Position numbers and translations under genes: made by a program. DNA of 64,000 nt from assembly GCA_002914805.1 (NCBI GenBank), contig JXTB01000304.1:313994-377993 (forward strand), in the 5' to 3' direction. The notes under the pieces are model-generated. The model was not told where the DNA came from. It made no database searches and worked only from the letters and a program-made list of their open reading frames with translations. The stretch is from Parasponia andersonii. Its lineage: Eukaryota; Streptophyta; Magnoliopsida; Rosales; Cannabaceae. Shown here one piece after another: positions 1 through 10,579 of the stretch; the first letter of the stretch is position 1; the number at the start of each line of letters is the position of its first letter.

Positions 1-1467
1 GCCTGCCTTCGAGCCAGAGTTGGGGGTAGAAGGCGCCGGTGCAGTTAGCTCCCCTGGCAGACTCAAAGGCGCTCATTTGCCATACATAATCTTTATGGCC
101 GGCATCTCCTGAGTTGTGGGCCTGCCTGCCTCAGGAGATAAGGCATCATGGGCGCTTTACCCCCAGATACGAATAGACCCTTTTGCTCGTCGTCTGAGCC
201 TATTCCTTGGGTGATAACTCCATGCCCCCTGGCCTCGTCCTCAGAGGACACCACCAGACGCCGACCGGCGGGGACCTTAGGTTGGGCTCTGTGAACGACG
301 ATGCTCCTTTTGGCCGAGGAGGGATCTGCCAAAAGGCTAGCATCCGAACCTGCAAGGGCGAACGATCTTATTAGAACGCAGCTATAACCTAATCAACGAA
401 GCCTTTAGGCATGGAATAAACTCATCCCTAACCCTCTTGGGGGCAGCAGCCTCCTCATTTTGGAACCTGATGCAATCCTCAATCACGAACCTCACCACCT
501 CTTCAAGCTCGTGACTGGTCGGCACCACCAGGTCATCAGGGCCTGTTAATTGGCTCGAGGCCGTGATCTAACGATCCATCATGGCAATGCAACTCAATTC
601 ATCCTGGCGAAACTGGTTCAGAGCTGAAGCGTCGAGCTGGCTCCTGAGGTTCTTGGAGATGACCCACGTGTCCAGTGGGAAGGGGAAATGAGAGACCATC
701 CTCGGCATCATGTTCATCACTTGGGGATTCAGAACGGCCTGAATATGTTGACAATCCCCGGAGGATCTGAAGATGACGACCCCCTCTAGCTCCTCGAGCT
801 GCTCCACCGATGACCATGGCTCGAATCTGTTTTCCTTCACGGAGACTGTGCGAGGCAAGATATCATGAGTAAAAATAGGCAAAGCTCATTCAGACCCGAA
901 AATCAAAGCATAACTCAATACTTACTTTGTAAGAAAAATGAGGGGATTTGGAAACGCTCCCCATTCACCCAAGGAGAGCACCGCGCCACTCCGATAGCGT
1001 ATAGCCTAGAGTGAGAATCTCACTGCTTGTCCGACCTCGGCAGACCCCAGAAAACATGGCACCCCAGAAGTGGCTGGAGGTAGAAGGTAGAGTAGGAGCT
1101 CCTTTTGGGGATGAGGGTGAGCTTGTAGGCATAGAAGACCACCTCAGGTCGATATGCACATCAAGGAGTACCGACAGAGTAGAGAGCCCCATCAGGATCA
1201 TGACATCGTTGGCATTCAATTGCATTGGGTAAATCCCCGTCAGGTTGAAGAACTAGTGGACTAGGGGAGAAAGGGAAATTGCAGCCATTCTAGGTGTTTC
1301 CTCCCTAGGACAATAGAGCCTTCGGGGGCGGAAGGGCAAAGGTACCAGTCTGCCGGGCCTTCAACCTTTTGTAAAGTGACTCTGCCAGGGAAGCAGAGCT
1401 GCATCTTCAATGAGCCCAACTCAGAATCCGTGATGGGGTGGAACTTCTGACTCTAGTTCGGAGCCAT
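1..1467 (-). pseudogene. Antisense gene of a Tat-type Ty3/gypsy element (Transposase_28-like), decayed, cut by window edge
   Basis: This minus-strand coding region starts with an ATG at 1467 and runs off the left edge. Its translation matches, block by block, the antisense gene at 16097-19125: the N-terminal domain recognised as 'putative gypsy type transposon' (PF04195 type), including a block reading MQLNAND-MILMGL at about 1145-1225, then a second block at 568-882. The copy is broken: codon 5 is TAG where the other copy has Gln, and a frameshift follows the HIDL motif near 1140. An intron is visible between about 930 and 850 (donor GTAAGT, acceptor CACAG), and a second ends in TTGCAG next to GTTCGG near 350. 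The function of the family is unknown; such genes are known from the 3' part of Tat elements, opposite in sense to pol. Confidence 0.75.
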
Positions 1468-1614
1468 TGTCGTGGATACGATCGAAGAGGGTAGAAGTCT
1501 CGAGAAAAAGGAAGACTCAGGAACCCTAAGGTTCGAGAAGGCCGAAAATTTTGAAAGAAAGGAAGCTGGAGCACTTGGGAATTTCAGTAAAGTAAGAAAT
1601 GAGCGCAAGTGCAG

Positions 1615-1622
1615 TTTTTATA
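1615..1622 (-). promoter_or_regulatory. TATA box of the antisense gene (left element)
   Basis: The minus strand reads TATAAAAA about 150 bp upstream of the ATG at 1467. The same motif in nearly the same place precedes the antisense gene at 19125, so it is probably a conserved internal promoter. The inference rests on position and conservation only. Confidence 0.5.
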
Positions 1623-1800
1623 GAGAGGAAGCTGAAGGGTTTTTCCCTTGAGGCGAACAGTGCAAGGAAATCGGAAACATTAGAATTTTAAAATTTGAAA
1701 AAATCATGACACGAGTTGGCGTGCACCAGTATCAGTAATTGGGGAGTGATGACAATAATGAGCCACGCGTACCCTTCGAATTGGCAGACTGGAGGCACGA

Positions 1801-1840
1801 TTTCCCCATTTGATAGATGCGAATCTATCAAATAGGGAAA
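1801..1840. other. 18-bp inverted repeat (hairpin) next to the polypurine tract, left element
   Basis: Arm 1 (1801-1818) pairs with arm 2 (1823-1840) at 17 of 18 positions around a 4-nt GCGA loop. It ends 10 nt before the LTR. The homologous place in the element at 7261-20330 carries the same structure (19419-19458), with paired substitutions. Confidence 0.7.
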
Positions 1841-1850
1841 TGGGGGCAGT
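1834..1850 (+). other. Polypurine tract, left element
   Basis: The purine-rich stretch AGGGAAATGGGGGCAGT lies directly before the LTR start TGTAGGG. This is the expected plus-strand priming site for an element whose pol runs on the + strand. Confidence 0.65.
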
Positions 1851-2678
1851 TGTAGGGCCCGATCCTAGATCATATACCATATGGACGATTAAGTTGCAAA
1901 ATAAGTGGCAGCGGGCACATCGTCCGACACGTGCCCAGAAGGACTGCCCAAAAGCCACATGAGTTACATGTGATACCATATGGGCCCGTAGGTTGTCAGA
2001 GGCCAGGGCCGAATCTATCCCAGACCCTGGGCGGGTTCGGCCTAATCTAATTCTTACCAAGACAGTTGGGGGTTAGGAGCCTCGAGGGTCTTCCTTCAGA
2101 AGATCATTGGAGGCAGCGCGCTGCTCCAGACCTAGACATGATATTTAATGCTGTCCTGGGTAGATGTGCGCATTGGGCAGACCATCCTGACAGAATGAAG
2201 GTTTGTCAAAGTCACTCCCCCACTAGGCTCGAGCTATAGGGGACTGCAGAAAGCAGGTCACGATGATGCAAGAGAAATTACGGTAACCACGGCCTATGAT
2301 TTCTGGAGTAAGTCATGATGAGAAAAAGTACACGATCCTTGGATAGAAAGCCAGAAGGTTCTCAGTTCCAGGACTATATATATATGAGAGCCATGCATCC
2401 CTTTGAGGACAAAGGCATATACATATACAGAGATATAAGAAAGAGAGATAGACAGACAGATATTTGTAAGTAAGAAAAAAGCTTAACCTTTGCTACTAAT
2501 TCTTAGGGGTAAATATCTGACTTAAGCATCGGAGAGTCTTTGCAGGTGACCACCCCTGTCTCTCTGATCTGACTTGAAGTCGAAAGCACTCTAGAATAGT
2601 GAGTATACGTGGACAGTTGGTAGATACAGCATCAGTAGTTCAGAGACACATGGACATCTGATAAAAACTGCACCAACA
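1851..2678 (+). repeat. 3' LTR of a Tat-type Ty3/gypsy element (828 bp)
   Basis: It begins TGTAGGGCCC and ends ACCAACA, giving TG...CA ends. It aligns along its length with the LTRs at 7261-8128 and 19469-20330, for example the shared stretch around CTTTGCAGGT and ACGTGGACAGTTGG, so it is the same family. It has a TATA-like run at about 2376-2384. The 5' part of the element lies outside the window, so the target duplication cannot be checked. Confidence 0.85.
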
Positions 2679-3557
2679 AATAGATTCCCATACCTTTTTT
2701 GAAAAGAAAAAAAAGCCATATTGAATTCCTTTTTTGGGATTATATTAGCTTTTTTACCCTTTTATTTTTCATAGTTCATAAATTTCTCACTCTTTAATAT
2801 ATTCATATTTTCAATTCGACGTTCTTATTAATGACAATTGAACCGAGTAAAAGAGAAGCCCCTAAAATAGAAGAACACGATCTTATGAAGGACAATAATT
2901 ATATGGAAAAAAATAACTAAATAAGAATAATAGAACCTGAAATTATGAAGAATAAACTTTTGCATTCATCCACTTTGATAGATCTATTTAGAGAGAGCGA
3001 GATATGCGTGTAGAATTGTGAGAGAGAATTTAGTAAAGGAACTGCTGGTTTTTATTATTATTTTTTTGTTTTGTTATTGGGGAGAGTAACTAATTAATCA
3101 AAGTGCTTATTATACGCAATAAAAGAAAAATATGCAATTTATTATCTAAAATATATTAAGTGGACTATTAAAGCATAAAAACGTTGTAAAAATATATTAG
3201 GTCTTAATTATAATTATTACCTTTCACCAATTTTTTTAATCACTTTATCACATGAGTAGATAATTATAGCTAATTAAATATTTGAGAGATTATTTCCATG
3301 TCTGAATTAGATTAAATAGTAATTATGCCTTAACTTTTTAAATAAAAGAGGCCTTGGCTGAAAGGGTGTCACTGACATGAAACTTTAACGTACCCCGCGG
3401 CCCCGCGGCCCTCTGCTCCATTGATTGGCTTTGGTTGATCATTTTGTGCCACAACTACTGTTATTTATTTATTTATTTTTATTTAGAAATATCGTGTCAC
3501 ACGTAGCATAGTGACAGCGAATGCATATATATGTTGCTATTACATGTCCAAACGCCA
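2679..3557. other. AT-rich intergenic region upstream of the dioxygenase gene
   Basis: No gene is visible. The region is very AT-rich except for a short GC-rich island (CCCCGCGGCCCCGCGGCC, near 3393-3411), about 260 bp before the dioxygenase start codon. It is presumably the distal promoter. Confidence 0.5.
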
Positions 3558-3564
3558 TATATAA
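3558..3564 (+). promoter_or_regulatory. TATA box of the dioxygenase gene
   Basis: TATATAA lies about 107 bp upstream of the ATG at 3671, which leaves room for a 5' leader of roughly 75 nt. Assigned by motif and spacing only. Confidence 0.5.
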
Positions 3565-3670
3565 GCTTGCTGCTATATCTTAGGGAAAAACAAAAGAGTA
3601 TAGTAGTAGTGCATTCTCTTAACTCGATAGTATTATCGCAATACTGGTATCACAACTTTCCACAGAGAAA

Positions 3671-6600
3671 ATGACCCAAGTATACTCCGTCAAGCAGCTT
3701 GTCGAGTCCAGTTGTGTCAAGTCATCTGTTCCATCGTCGTATGTCTTCCCTGGAAACCCCGACTACAATTCTATAGTTTCAGACCAAGCAGAAGGAATCC
3801 CTACCGTTGATTTCTCTTTACTTACTTCTGGTAATCCAGATCAAAGGTCCAAAATGATCAAGGATCTCGGCAATGCATGCCGCGAATGGGGTTTCTTTAT
3901 GGTATATAAATTTACTATATATTATTTTCCTTTTCCCGTTTCTTGAAGTTTCTTTTACGTGATTTACATATCTCATAATTCTTACTAGCACACTTTTTTT
4001 TTTTTTAAAGTAATTTGAAGAACATGTAGGTTACAAAACGACGGGGCCTATACAAGTTAATAACATGAAGGAATTAACTTTTTTGGGGGGGGGGGGGAAG
4101 AGAGAACTAATTTGGTGAACTTAATTTCAGGTTACAAACCACGGAGTGCCTTACAAGTTGATCGACGATATGATGAGTGGAAGTGGAGATTTTTTTGATC
4201 TAAGGGAAGAAGAGAAGCGAGATTATGCTGGAAAAACATTGTTTGATCCCATAAGGTGGGGAACAGGCTTCAACCCAAAAGTTGACAAGGCATTACTTTG
4301 GAGGGATTATCTCAAAATCCACGTTCATCCTCAATTCAATGCCCCTAAGAAGCCTGCCGGATTCAGGTTAATACCTAATATATAGTACTTAATTAACCCC
4401 ATCATCCCAACTCAAAATTTTGAAAGTTTAGCATTTATATTAATGTTGCTCTTATTTGTTCTATTTTGTGCTATATATGGTGGAAATCGTGAGAACACCA
4501 ACTTTCTCCGAAACTTCACAAACAAAAAAAGGAGACCAAAAAAAAAAAAAAGGTAAATAAATAAAAGATAACAAAAAATAAGCTTTTATTTTTTTCGGAA
4601 AAAAAGTACCCCAGGGGGCATTTTTTTCTCGATAAAGATGATATAAACAATTCTCGCCACACGTACAGCAACCAGTGTCTAGCTACGTCAGCGCATGTTT
4701 CCTTATCTTGAGTTGTCGGTTTTCCCAGAAACATCGTGTTGTAGAAGCACCAAAGATAATGGTGTACTATTGGTGTTATATAATATTCTTTCTAGTACTA
4801 GTAGCCGTAGACTTGTAGGTAGCTAGCTTTATTCAGGGAATAAAAAAAAGGCCTCCTATCATTTTTGAGGTAGAAAAAACAGTTACATAAATCTTTGGAC
4901 AGTCAAGATAGAATAATGTGCATTAATTATTTTTAGCTGATCAAATTTAAAACCATAATATTGTTCATTATTTCTAACTATAATTTAAATAGTGAGACTC
5001 TTGAAGAATATAGCAAAAAATCCCGAGAAGTGGCGAGTGAATTGCTGAAAGGAATATCGAAAAGCTTGGGGCTGGAGGAAAGCTACATAAACAAGAAGAT
5101 GGAGATGGAATCAGGATTATGTCATCAGCTGCTAGTCGTCAATCTGTACCCTCCGTGCCCATCACAACCAGAGCTTGTGATGGGCCTGCCTCCACACACG
5201 GACCACGGCCTAGTAACCCTTCTAATGCAAAACCAACTTTGTGGGCTTCAGGTCTTCCACCATCACAAGTGGGTACCAGTCAAACCTCTTCCATACTCAC
5301 TTCTTGTCAACATTGGCGATCATATGGAGGTAAACTACTGCTACGCGTACTATTAATCTACGATTGATATACGATTTGCCATACCTAGTGGTGTCTACAA
5401 CATTATATAATAGGATTTTTGGCATGATTGATCTTTATATTTTTTGTGATTGACAAAATGGTCCCTAAATTATTATTTTTTGTAATTAAGTCCCTAAGTT
5501 TTAAAATTTTGGCAATTAAGCTCTTTTTGTGAGTAATTGTTAAAATATTAGATAGAATTAAGCATTTTTAAGTTACATGTAAGGTTTTTGAATGCCAAAA
5601 TCAATATTTTATTGATATTAGTTGGAATTGAAAGGAATATAGTTAAGAATTAACAATATTTAACAATATAATATAAAAAATTTAAAAAATAAAAAAATAA
5701 AAAAACTCAAAAATTTGAAATTTTCTCTTAAAATTTCTTTGTATTTCCCTTCTAAGTTAATTATTGCTAGTAAAATACCAATTTATTTCACTTAAACATG
5801 TTCAATTCATAAAAATTTTAATATCAACAAACAAAATAAACTTAATTATAAAAATTTTTAAAACTTAAAGACTTAATTGCCAAAAAAATTAACTTAGAGA
5901 CCATTTTGTGAATCTGGGAATAACATAAGGACCAAACATGCCAATAACCCTATAGTATTATATTTAAAAAAACATTATAGTTCGTAAAAATAATCGTTCT
6001 CTTCCTAGAAATGTAATTTCACCGTTCAAGTGGCCATAATTTCAGGATGATAGTTGAAAAAAGTAAGATAAGGGCGTGTCTTATGATACTGATTAGTACT
6101 AATTATAATAAGTCGGCAACTATAGAAATTTGAGAATACTGTAGGTGGTTTGAATTTTTTTCTCAATCAATCATGATGTAACATAACGGTAATGAATATT
6201 TTATCTAAACTAAGTGAGTGATGCTAATGGGCCCACGATGTCCCAAACAATGAAAAAACACACCGTTAAAGGTGGGAAGGGTGGAAGCCCTTTACTGTTT
6301 AAATTTCCTAATTTCTATCCTGTTTAATTAATTGTCATGCTTGTAAAACATAATATGCCATATTCGTGAGAGATTTATTTTTTTTTCCCTTTTTTTAATC
6401 AAAGTAGAAGACTATCTGTTGTATGAAGAATTGAATGATTTATGGCTTTATTAGATATTGAGCAATGGGGAGTACAAGAGCGTGGTGCACAGGGCAGTTG
6501 TGAATAGTAAAGCAACAAGAATATCAATAGGAACATCACACGGGCCACCGCTTGACACCATTGTAAGTCCGGCGGAAGAGCTGGTGACTCGTGCTCCAGC

Positions 6601-6694
6601 ATATCGAGGAATCCGGTACAGGGAATACTTGGAGCTTCAGCAAAGCTACCAGCTCAATGGGAAGTCCTGCTTGGACCGTCTTCGCATTAACTGA
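3671..6694 (+). CDS. 2-oxoglutarate/Fe(II)-dependent dioxygenase (DOXC class, similar to 2-ODD 19-like proteins)
   Basis: Four exons: 3671-3901, 4131-4366, 4993-5329 and 6455-6694. All introns are GT-AG, the joins keep the frame, and the product is 347 aa, the normal size of the family. The N-terminal DIOX_N domain (about residues 40-150) is followed by the 2OG-FeII domain (about 200-300). Iron ligands are H224 and D226 (PPHTDHG) and H280 (SVVHRAVV); R290-x-S292 is the 2-oxoglutarate binding pair. The enzyme should be a soluble cytosolic oxygenase acting on a small metabolite such as a phenylpropanoid, alkaloid or hormone; the substrate cannot be read from sequence. The usual NIGDQ motif reads NIGDH here. 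Intron 3 (1.1 kb) carries a short inverted-repeat transposon and intron 1 a run of G. No stop or frameshift was seen. Confidence 0.92.
5409..5956. mobile_element. MITE-like inverted-repeat element in intron 3 of the dioxygenase gene
   Basis: The two ends are imperfect inverted repeats of about 60 bp; both contain TTGGCATG near the tip and, further in, ACAAAATGGTCCCTAA or ACAAAATGGTCTCTAA. The repeat ATTATAT flanks both sides (5402-5408 and 5957-5963). There is no coding capacity over about 550 bp, so this is a non-autonomous DNA transposon, perhaps Mutator-like. The superfamily call is tentative because the duplication is read as 7 bp and the tips are degenerate. Confidence 0.65.
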
Positions 6695-7138
6695 AAACTT
6701 GGAGTAGTTTTGTTATTTCCAAATATTACAATGGTGCATTACTATGCATTGTGCATTTACAAGAATATTGGGTGATCAAACTCCAGTTTGGTTTCTTTCA
6801 TTTAAATGTTTCGGTGATTGTTTTGTGGATTCCCATGGCTAGCTAAATATCCAATTCTCTATGTCCCATATTGTAAGTGCTCTTTTTGGTTTGGTACTCG
6901 CAGATTATGTATTGTTTTTTCCTGGCTAGGCTTTTTCTCAAATAAGTTGTTTTTAGCCAGCTTTAGGAAGGCATATTCTTGGAGAGTATTCACCAAAAAA
7001 AAAAAAATTTTTTTTTACACGACCTTTGGACTATGTCCCAGATTTTCACGATCCTTTTAATTTTGGGGTTGTTTCGTAAATAGACTCTCTCTCTCTCTTT
7101 CTGACATTTGATCTACTATACTTATTTGGTGCCTAACA
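6695..7138. other. Downstream region of the dioxygenase gene
   Basis: 3' UTR and intergenic DNA with a poly-A/poly-T stretch near 6994-7016 and a short CT run at 7083-7100. The open frame at 6818-7060 has no recognisable family and is not called. Confidence 0.5.
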
Positions 7139-7260
7139 ATCAATGTTTTAACTTATGTTTCAACGTCTGGTATTGATTATCATTACATCACTACTTTTGT
7201 GAGCAATTACCTACGTGAGGCAATCATTTTCAATCTTAGTTGTTGAGGTCTTATACTTAT
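7139..7260 (+). mobile_element. Fragment of older gypsy element, left of the nested Tat insertion
   Basis: This stretch (from CAATGTTTTAACTTATG to ATACTTAT) is nearly identical to 20391-20511 on the other side of the Tat element. The older element was therefore split by the Tat insertion. The 5-mers next to the LTRs are CTTAT (7256-7260) and CTTTT (20331-20335), a 5-bp target duplication with one mismatch. Confidence 0.75.
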
Positions 7261-8128
7261 TGTGGGACCCGTTCCCAAGCCATACGCCATGTGGATGGTA
7301 GAGCGGTTGAACAGGTCACAAAAGGGGCTTACCATCCGACAGGTATCGAGAGTGATTAGTTAAAGGCCACACGGGTCGCACGTGATCTACCAATCGGCCA
7401 TTGAGCCGTCCGAAGTTAGGACTGAGTCCATCACAGACCCTGGACAGTTTTGGCCCAGTCCGACCCTTACCTCAACAGGTGGGGGGTCGGTTGCCCCAAG
7501 GTTACCTCGACAGTTGGGGGGGGGAGGGTCAGAAACCCCAAGGATCTTCCACCTGAATACAATGGAAAGCAACTCACGACTCCAGACCCTGACAGAGCAT
7601 TTAATGTAATCCTGGGTAGGCGTGCGTAAGGGGCAAGCCGTCCTGACAAAACAGCGATTCATCCAAATCTCACCCTTGACAGATTCAAGCCGTAGGAGGC
7701 GGTGGAAATCAGGCTACGGCGATACAGAGGAGATCACGGAAATCTCGGTCCGTGACTTTGGAAATAGACTTTGAGCAGGAAGGTACTCAGTCCGAAGATT
7801 GAGGCCCGCATGGTTCACGATCTCAGGACTATACATATATGAGCCATGCGTTCCCGAGAGGGACATGTACGCTTACAGAGAGAAATATATAAAAAAGCTT
7901 AAGAGCAAAAAACATACATATATACTGAACTAATTCCTTGCTACCCTGTATCAAAGATAAAACCACTGACTTAAGCATTAGAGAATCTTTGCAGGTAGCC
8001 ATCCCTGCCTCTCTGACCCTGCTTGGACTTCAGAGTACTTTGGGATAGCGAGGACACGTGGACAGTTGGAGAACACATCATCGGCGGTTCAGAGACACGT
8101 GGACGGCTGGTGAGAAACCGCTCCAACA
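7261..8128 (+). repeat. 5' LTR of the Tat element (868 bp)
   Basis: It starts TGTGGGACCC and ends CTCCAACA, directly followed by the primer binding site. It pairs with 19469-20330 over its full length. A TATA-like CTATACATATATGAG at about 7830-7844 is the likely promoter. Confidence 0.95.
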
Positions 8129-8131
8129 GTT

Positions 8132-8149
8132 TGGCGCCGTCTGTGGGAA
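8132..8149 (+). other. Primer binding site
   Basis: TGGCGCCGTCTGTGGGAA begins 3 nt after the LTR. The first seven bases complement a tRNA 3' end ending GGCGCCA, typical of plant gypsy elements; the exact tRNA is not certain. Confidence 0.75.
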
Positions 8150-8241
8150 AGAACGGTTGAGTGTGAGAAAAAGAGTAGAAGACTCGCTATCACACTCTCC
8201 ATGAACAAAAAGTCATACAACGTCTGATAGCACCCTCAAGA

Positions 8242-9808
8242 ATGACAACCAGGAGCGCACGTCTCGATGCCGAAGGGAGCTCCCGAGAAGCACGACCGGA
8301 TCTGGAGTAGAAGCTGGATCAGATGCTTGCCGCCATTGCAGAAGCAAACTGAAAGGCAGACATGGCCCACGAAGCCATCCTGGGTTTAAGGGACGAAGTC
8401 GCAGAGGTATGCAGAGATAACGCCCGCCTCAAAGGGCTGCCGGCGAGTGAAGACAGGACCCAGCGGAGAGAAGATTTTGACGAAGAGGTCCAGCAAGAAT
8501 TCGGAAATCAACCGCGAGGGGAAGCTCCCATACCCTCCGAATCGCATATGCAGGGGGCACGTCAAAGTTAGTCAAGACCCTTCCAAACCAGGGGTGCAAT
8601 GGGCAGAAGACACCATGGAAGCCCAGGAGGTACGCCTCCCGACTGGAAGCAAGAGATGATGGCGGAGTTGGGTAAGAGACTCGGGGCCCATCACAGCCAG
8701 ACCTCCGACGATCTGGCAGAGCAAACTGTGCGAGGAATCAACCGGATAGCCTTCGCCGACTGGATCCAGATGGAGCCCAGGCCGAGGGACTTCACGACCC
8801 TAACCTTCAGGCCGTTCGAGGGAAAAACCGACCCCCTCGACCATATATACCACTTTCAGCAGAAGATGGCTTTAGAGACCAGGGACGAGGCCGTGATCTG
8901 TAAAGTCTTCTCTACGATCCTGGCAGGACCAGCCCTACTGTGGTTCAGGCAGCTCCCGGAAAAATCCATAAACGGGTTTGAAGATTTCTGCAAACTCTTC
9001 TTGAAGTAGTACGCAGGTATGCGGAGACAGCAAAAAACCATGCGAGACCTGGACCAATTAGAGCAGGCCGCAGATGAGTCTCTGCGACAGTACCTCTCGC
9101 GCTTCCTCAAGGTAATGTCCCTGGTCTATAATGCCGACTCAGTCCAAGCCGCAGGCTCATTCGTCAGGAGCCTGTAGCCAGGATCAATGTTATCGGACCA
9201 CCTCCTCCTGAATCTTCCGTACGATATGGCGGACGTTCAAGCGAAGTCAGAGGGGGTATTCAGGGTATTGGAAAGCCACTAGAAGGCGCTCAAAACCTCC
9301 ACCGCGATAACAATGACACTAGTACAAATCCCGGCTCCGCAAGGGATGAAGATGCCCTCGCCGGGCTAAGGGCCGGCCCCAAAGCAGGAAGCCCCTGACG
9401 TAACAGTCAGGAAGATGGCAAGAGGAGGAAGACATCTCACGACCCCCTGCCGAGGTATGAGCTCAACACGCCGATCGACATGATCTACCTCCAAAACAAG
9501 GACAGGGGCATTTTCAAAGACCCGCCCAAATCTGGCGTCCCTGAGCATATGAAGAACAGGAGCAGGTATTGCCAGTTTCATAAAGACTTCGGCCACGACA
9601 CCGTCCGCTGCCGTAGCCTTTACGCACAGGTCATGATGGCAATCCATGCTGGCAGGCTGAAACAGTACGTGAAAACCGGCGGAGCCCAGTCGCTGGAAGA
9701 CGTCGCCAGGTCTAAAAAAGGGAAGCAGATCCAAGCCTCTGGGTCAGGAGAGCAGACCTTGAGGATAGTGCCGACCATAGTGGGCAGGCCAGAGCCGACC
9801 CAAGATTA
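8242..9808 (+). pseudogene. gag of the Tat element, interrupted
   Basis: The coding region probably starts at the ATG at 8242 (MTTRSARL). The retrotransposon gag domain is clear at about 8735-9290 (FADWIQMEPRP, then GPALLWFRQLP). A knuckle-like motif (C-x2-H-x4-GHDT-x3-C) typical of Tat gag follows at about 9569-9618. Gag forms the particle that packages element RNA. The frame is broken by stops at 9007-9009 and 9175-9177, further stops before 9370, and frameshifts, so no full Gag can be made. Confidence 0.85.
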
Positions 9809-9848
9809 AGAGGAGAAGGAGAAATGCCTCAAAAGAACTGAGGGAAGG

Positions 9849-10433
9849 GTGAAGCGCCTGAGGGGGATGGGGCATTCCGTCAACCATTTGATGTCAGGAG
9901 AGAGCCGCACCTCTGCCACCCCCATCATTTTCACCCAACAAGATCTAACTACGGTGCACCAGCCTCACGACGACCCCCTGGTGATTAAGTTGCAGATCGG
10001 CTCCGTATTGGTCAGGAAGGTCCTGGTCGATAGTGGCAGCAGCGTCGATATCCTGTTCCTCAGCACATTCGAGAATATGGGTCTGGATCGAAGTGCGCTC
10101 AGGCCGACCTGTCAGCCACTGTTCACTTTCGACAGCACGAGGGTCTGCCTTTTGGGCATCGTGACCCTGAATGTTTGTGCTGCCAGGAGATGCTTGGACG
10201 TGGATTTCGTCGTCATTGACTGCCAGTCCTCCTTCAATGTTATCAAGGGTAGGGGATGGATCCACGCCATGCATGGGGTCGCTTCTACCCTCCACCAGGT
10301 CTTAAGATGTCTATCAAAGGACGGTACCTACACGATAGACATCAGGGGAGACCAAGCCTCTACAAAGAAATGCTTTTCAGCCGCACTGAGGGGAGCCGAC
10401 GCGGGTACAAGCACCGCAACCGGGAAAGGATAG
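9849..10433 (+). pseudogene. Aspartic protease region of Tat pol
   Basis: The segment encodes a pepsin-like retroviral protease fold with the active-site stretch LVDSGSSVDIL (Asp codon at 10029-10031). It would cut the Gag-Pol polyprotein. The catalytic motif is intact, but the open frame ends at 10433 and the next part of pol is in another frame, so the polyprotein is broken here. Confidence 0.82.
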
Positions 10434-10579
10434 CAATTAGAGGACCGCCCACCAGCGTACATGAAGCGAATCGAAGAGGAATCTGACGGTCCCGAATCCA
10501 CGATCGAGGAGCTGGTAGCAGTCCCTTTGAAAGAGACAGAGCCGGTGGGGCCTTACTACCCGAGGAGCAAAAGAACGAA

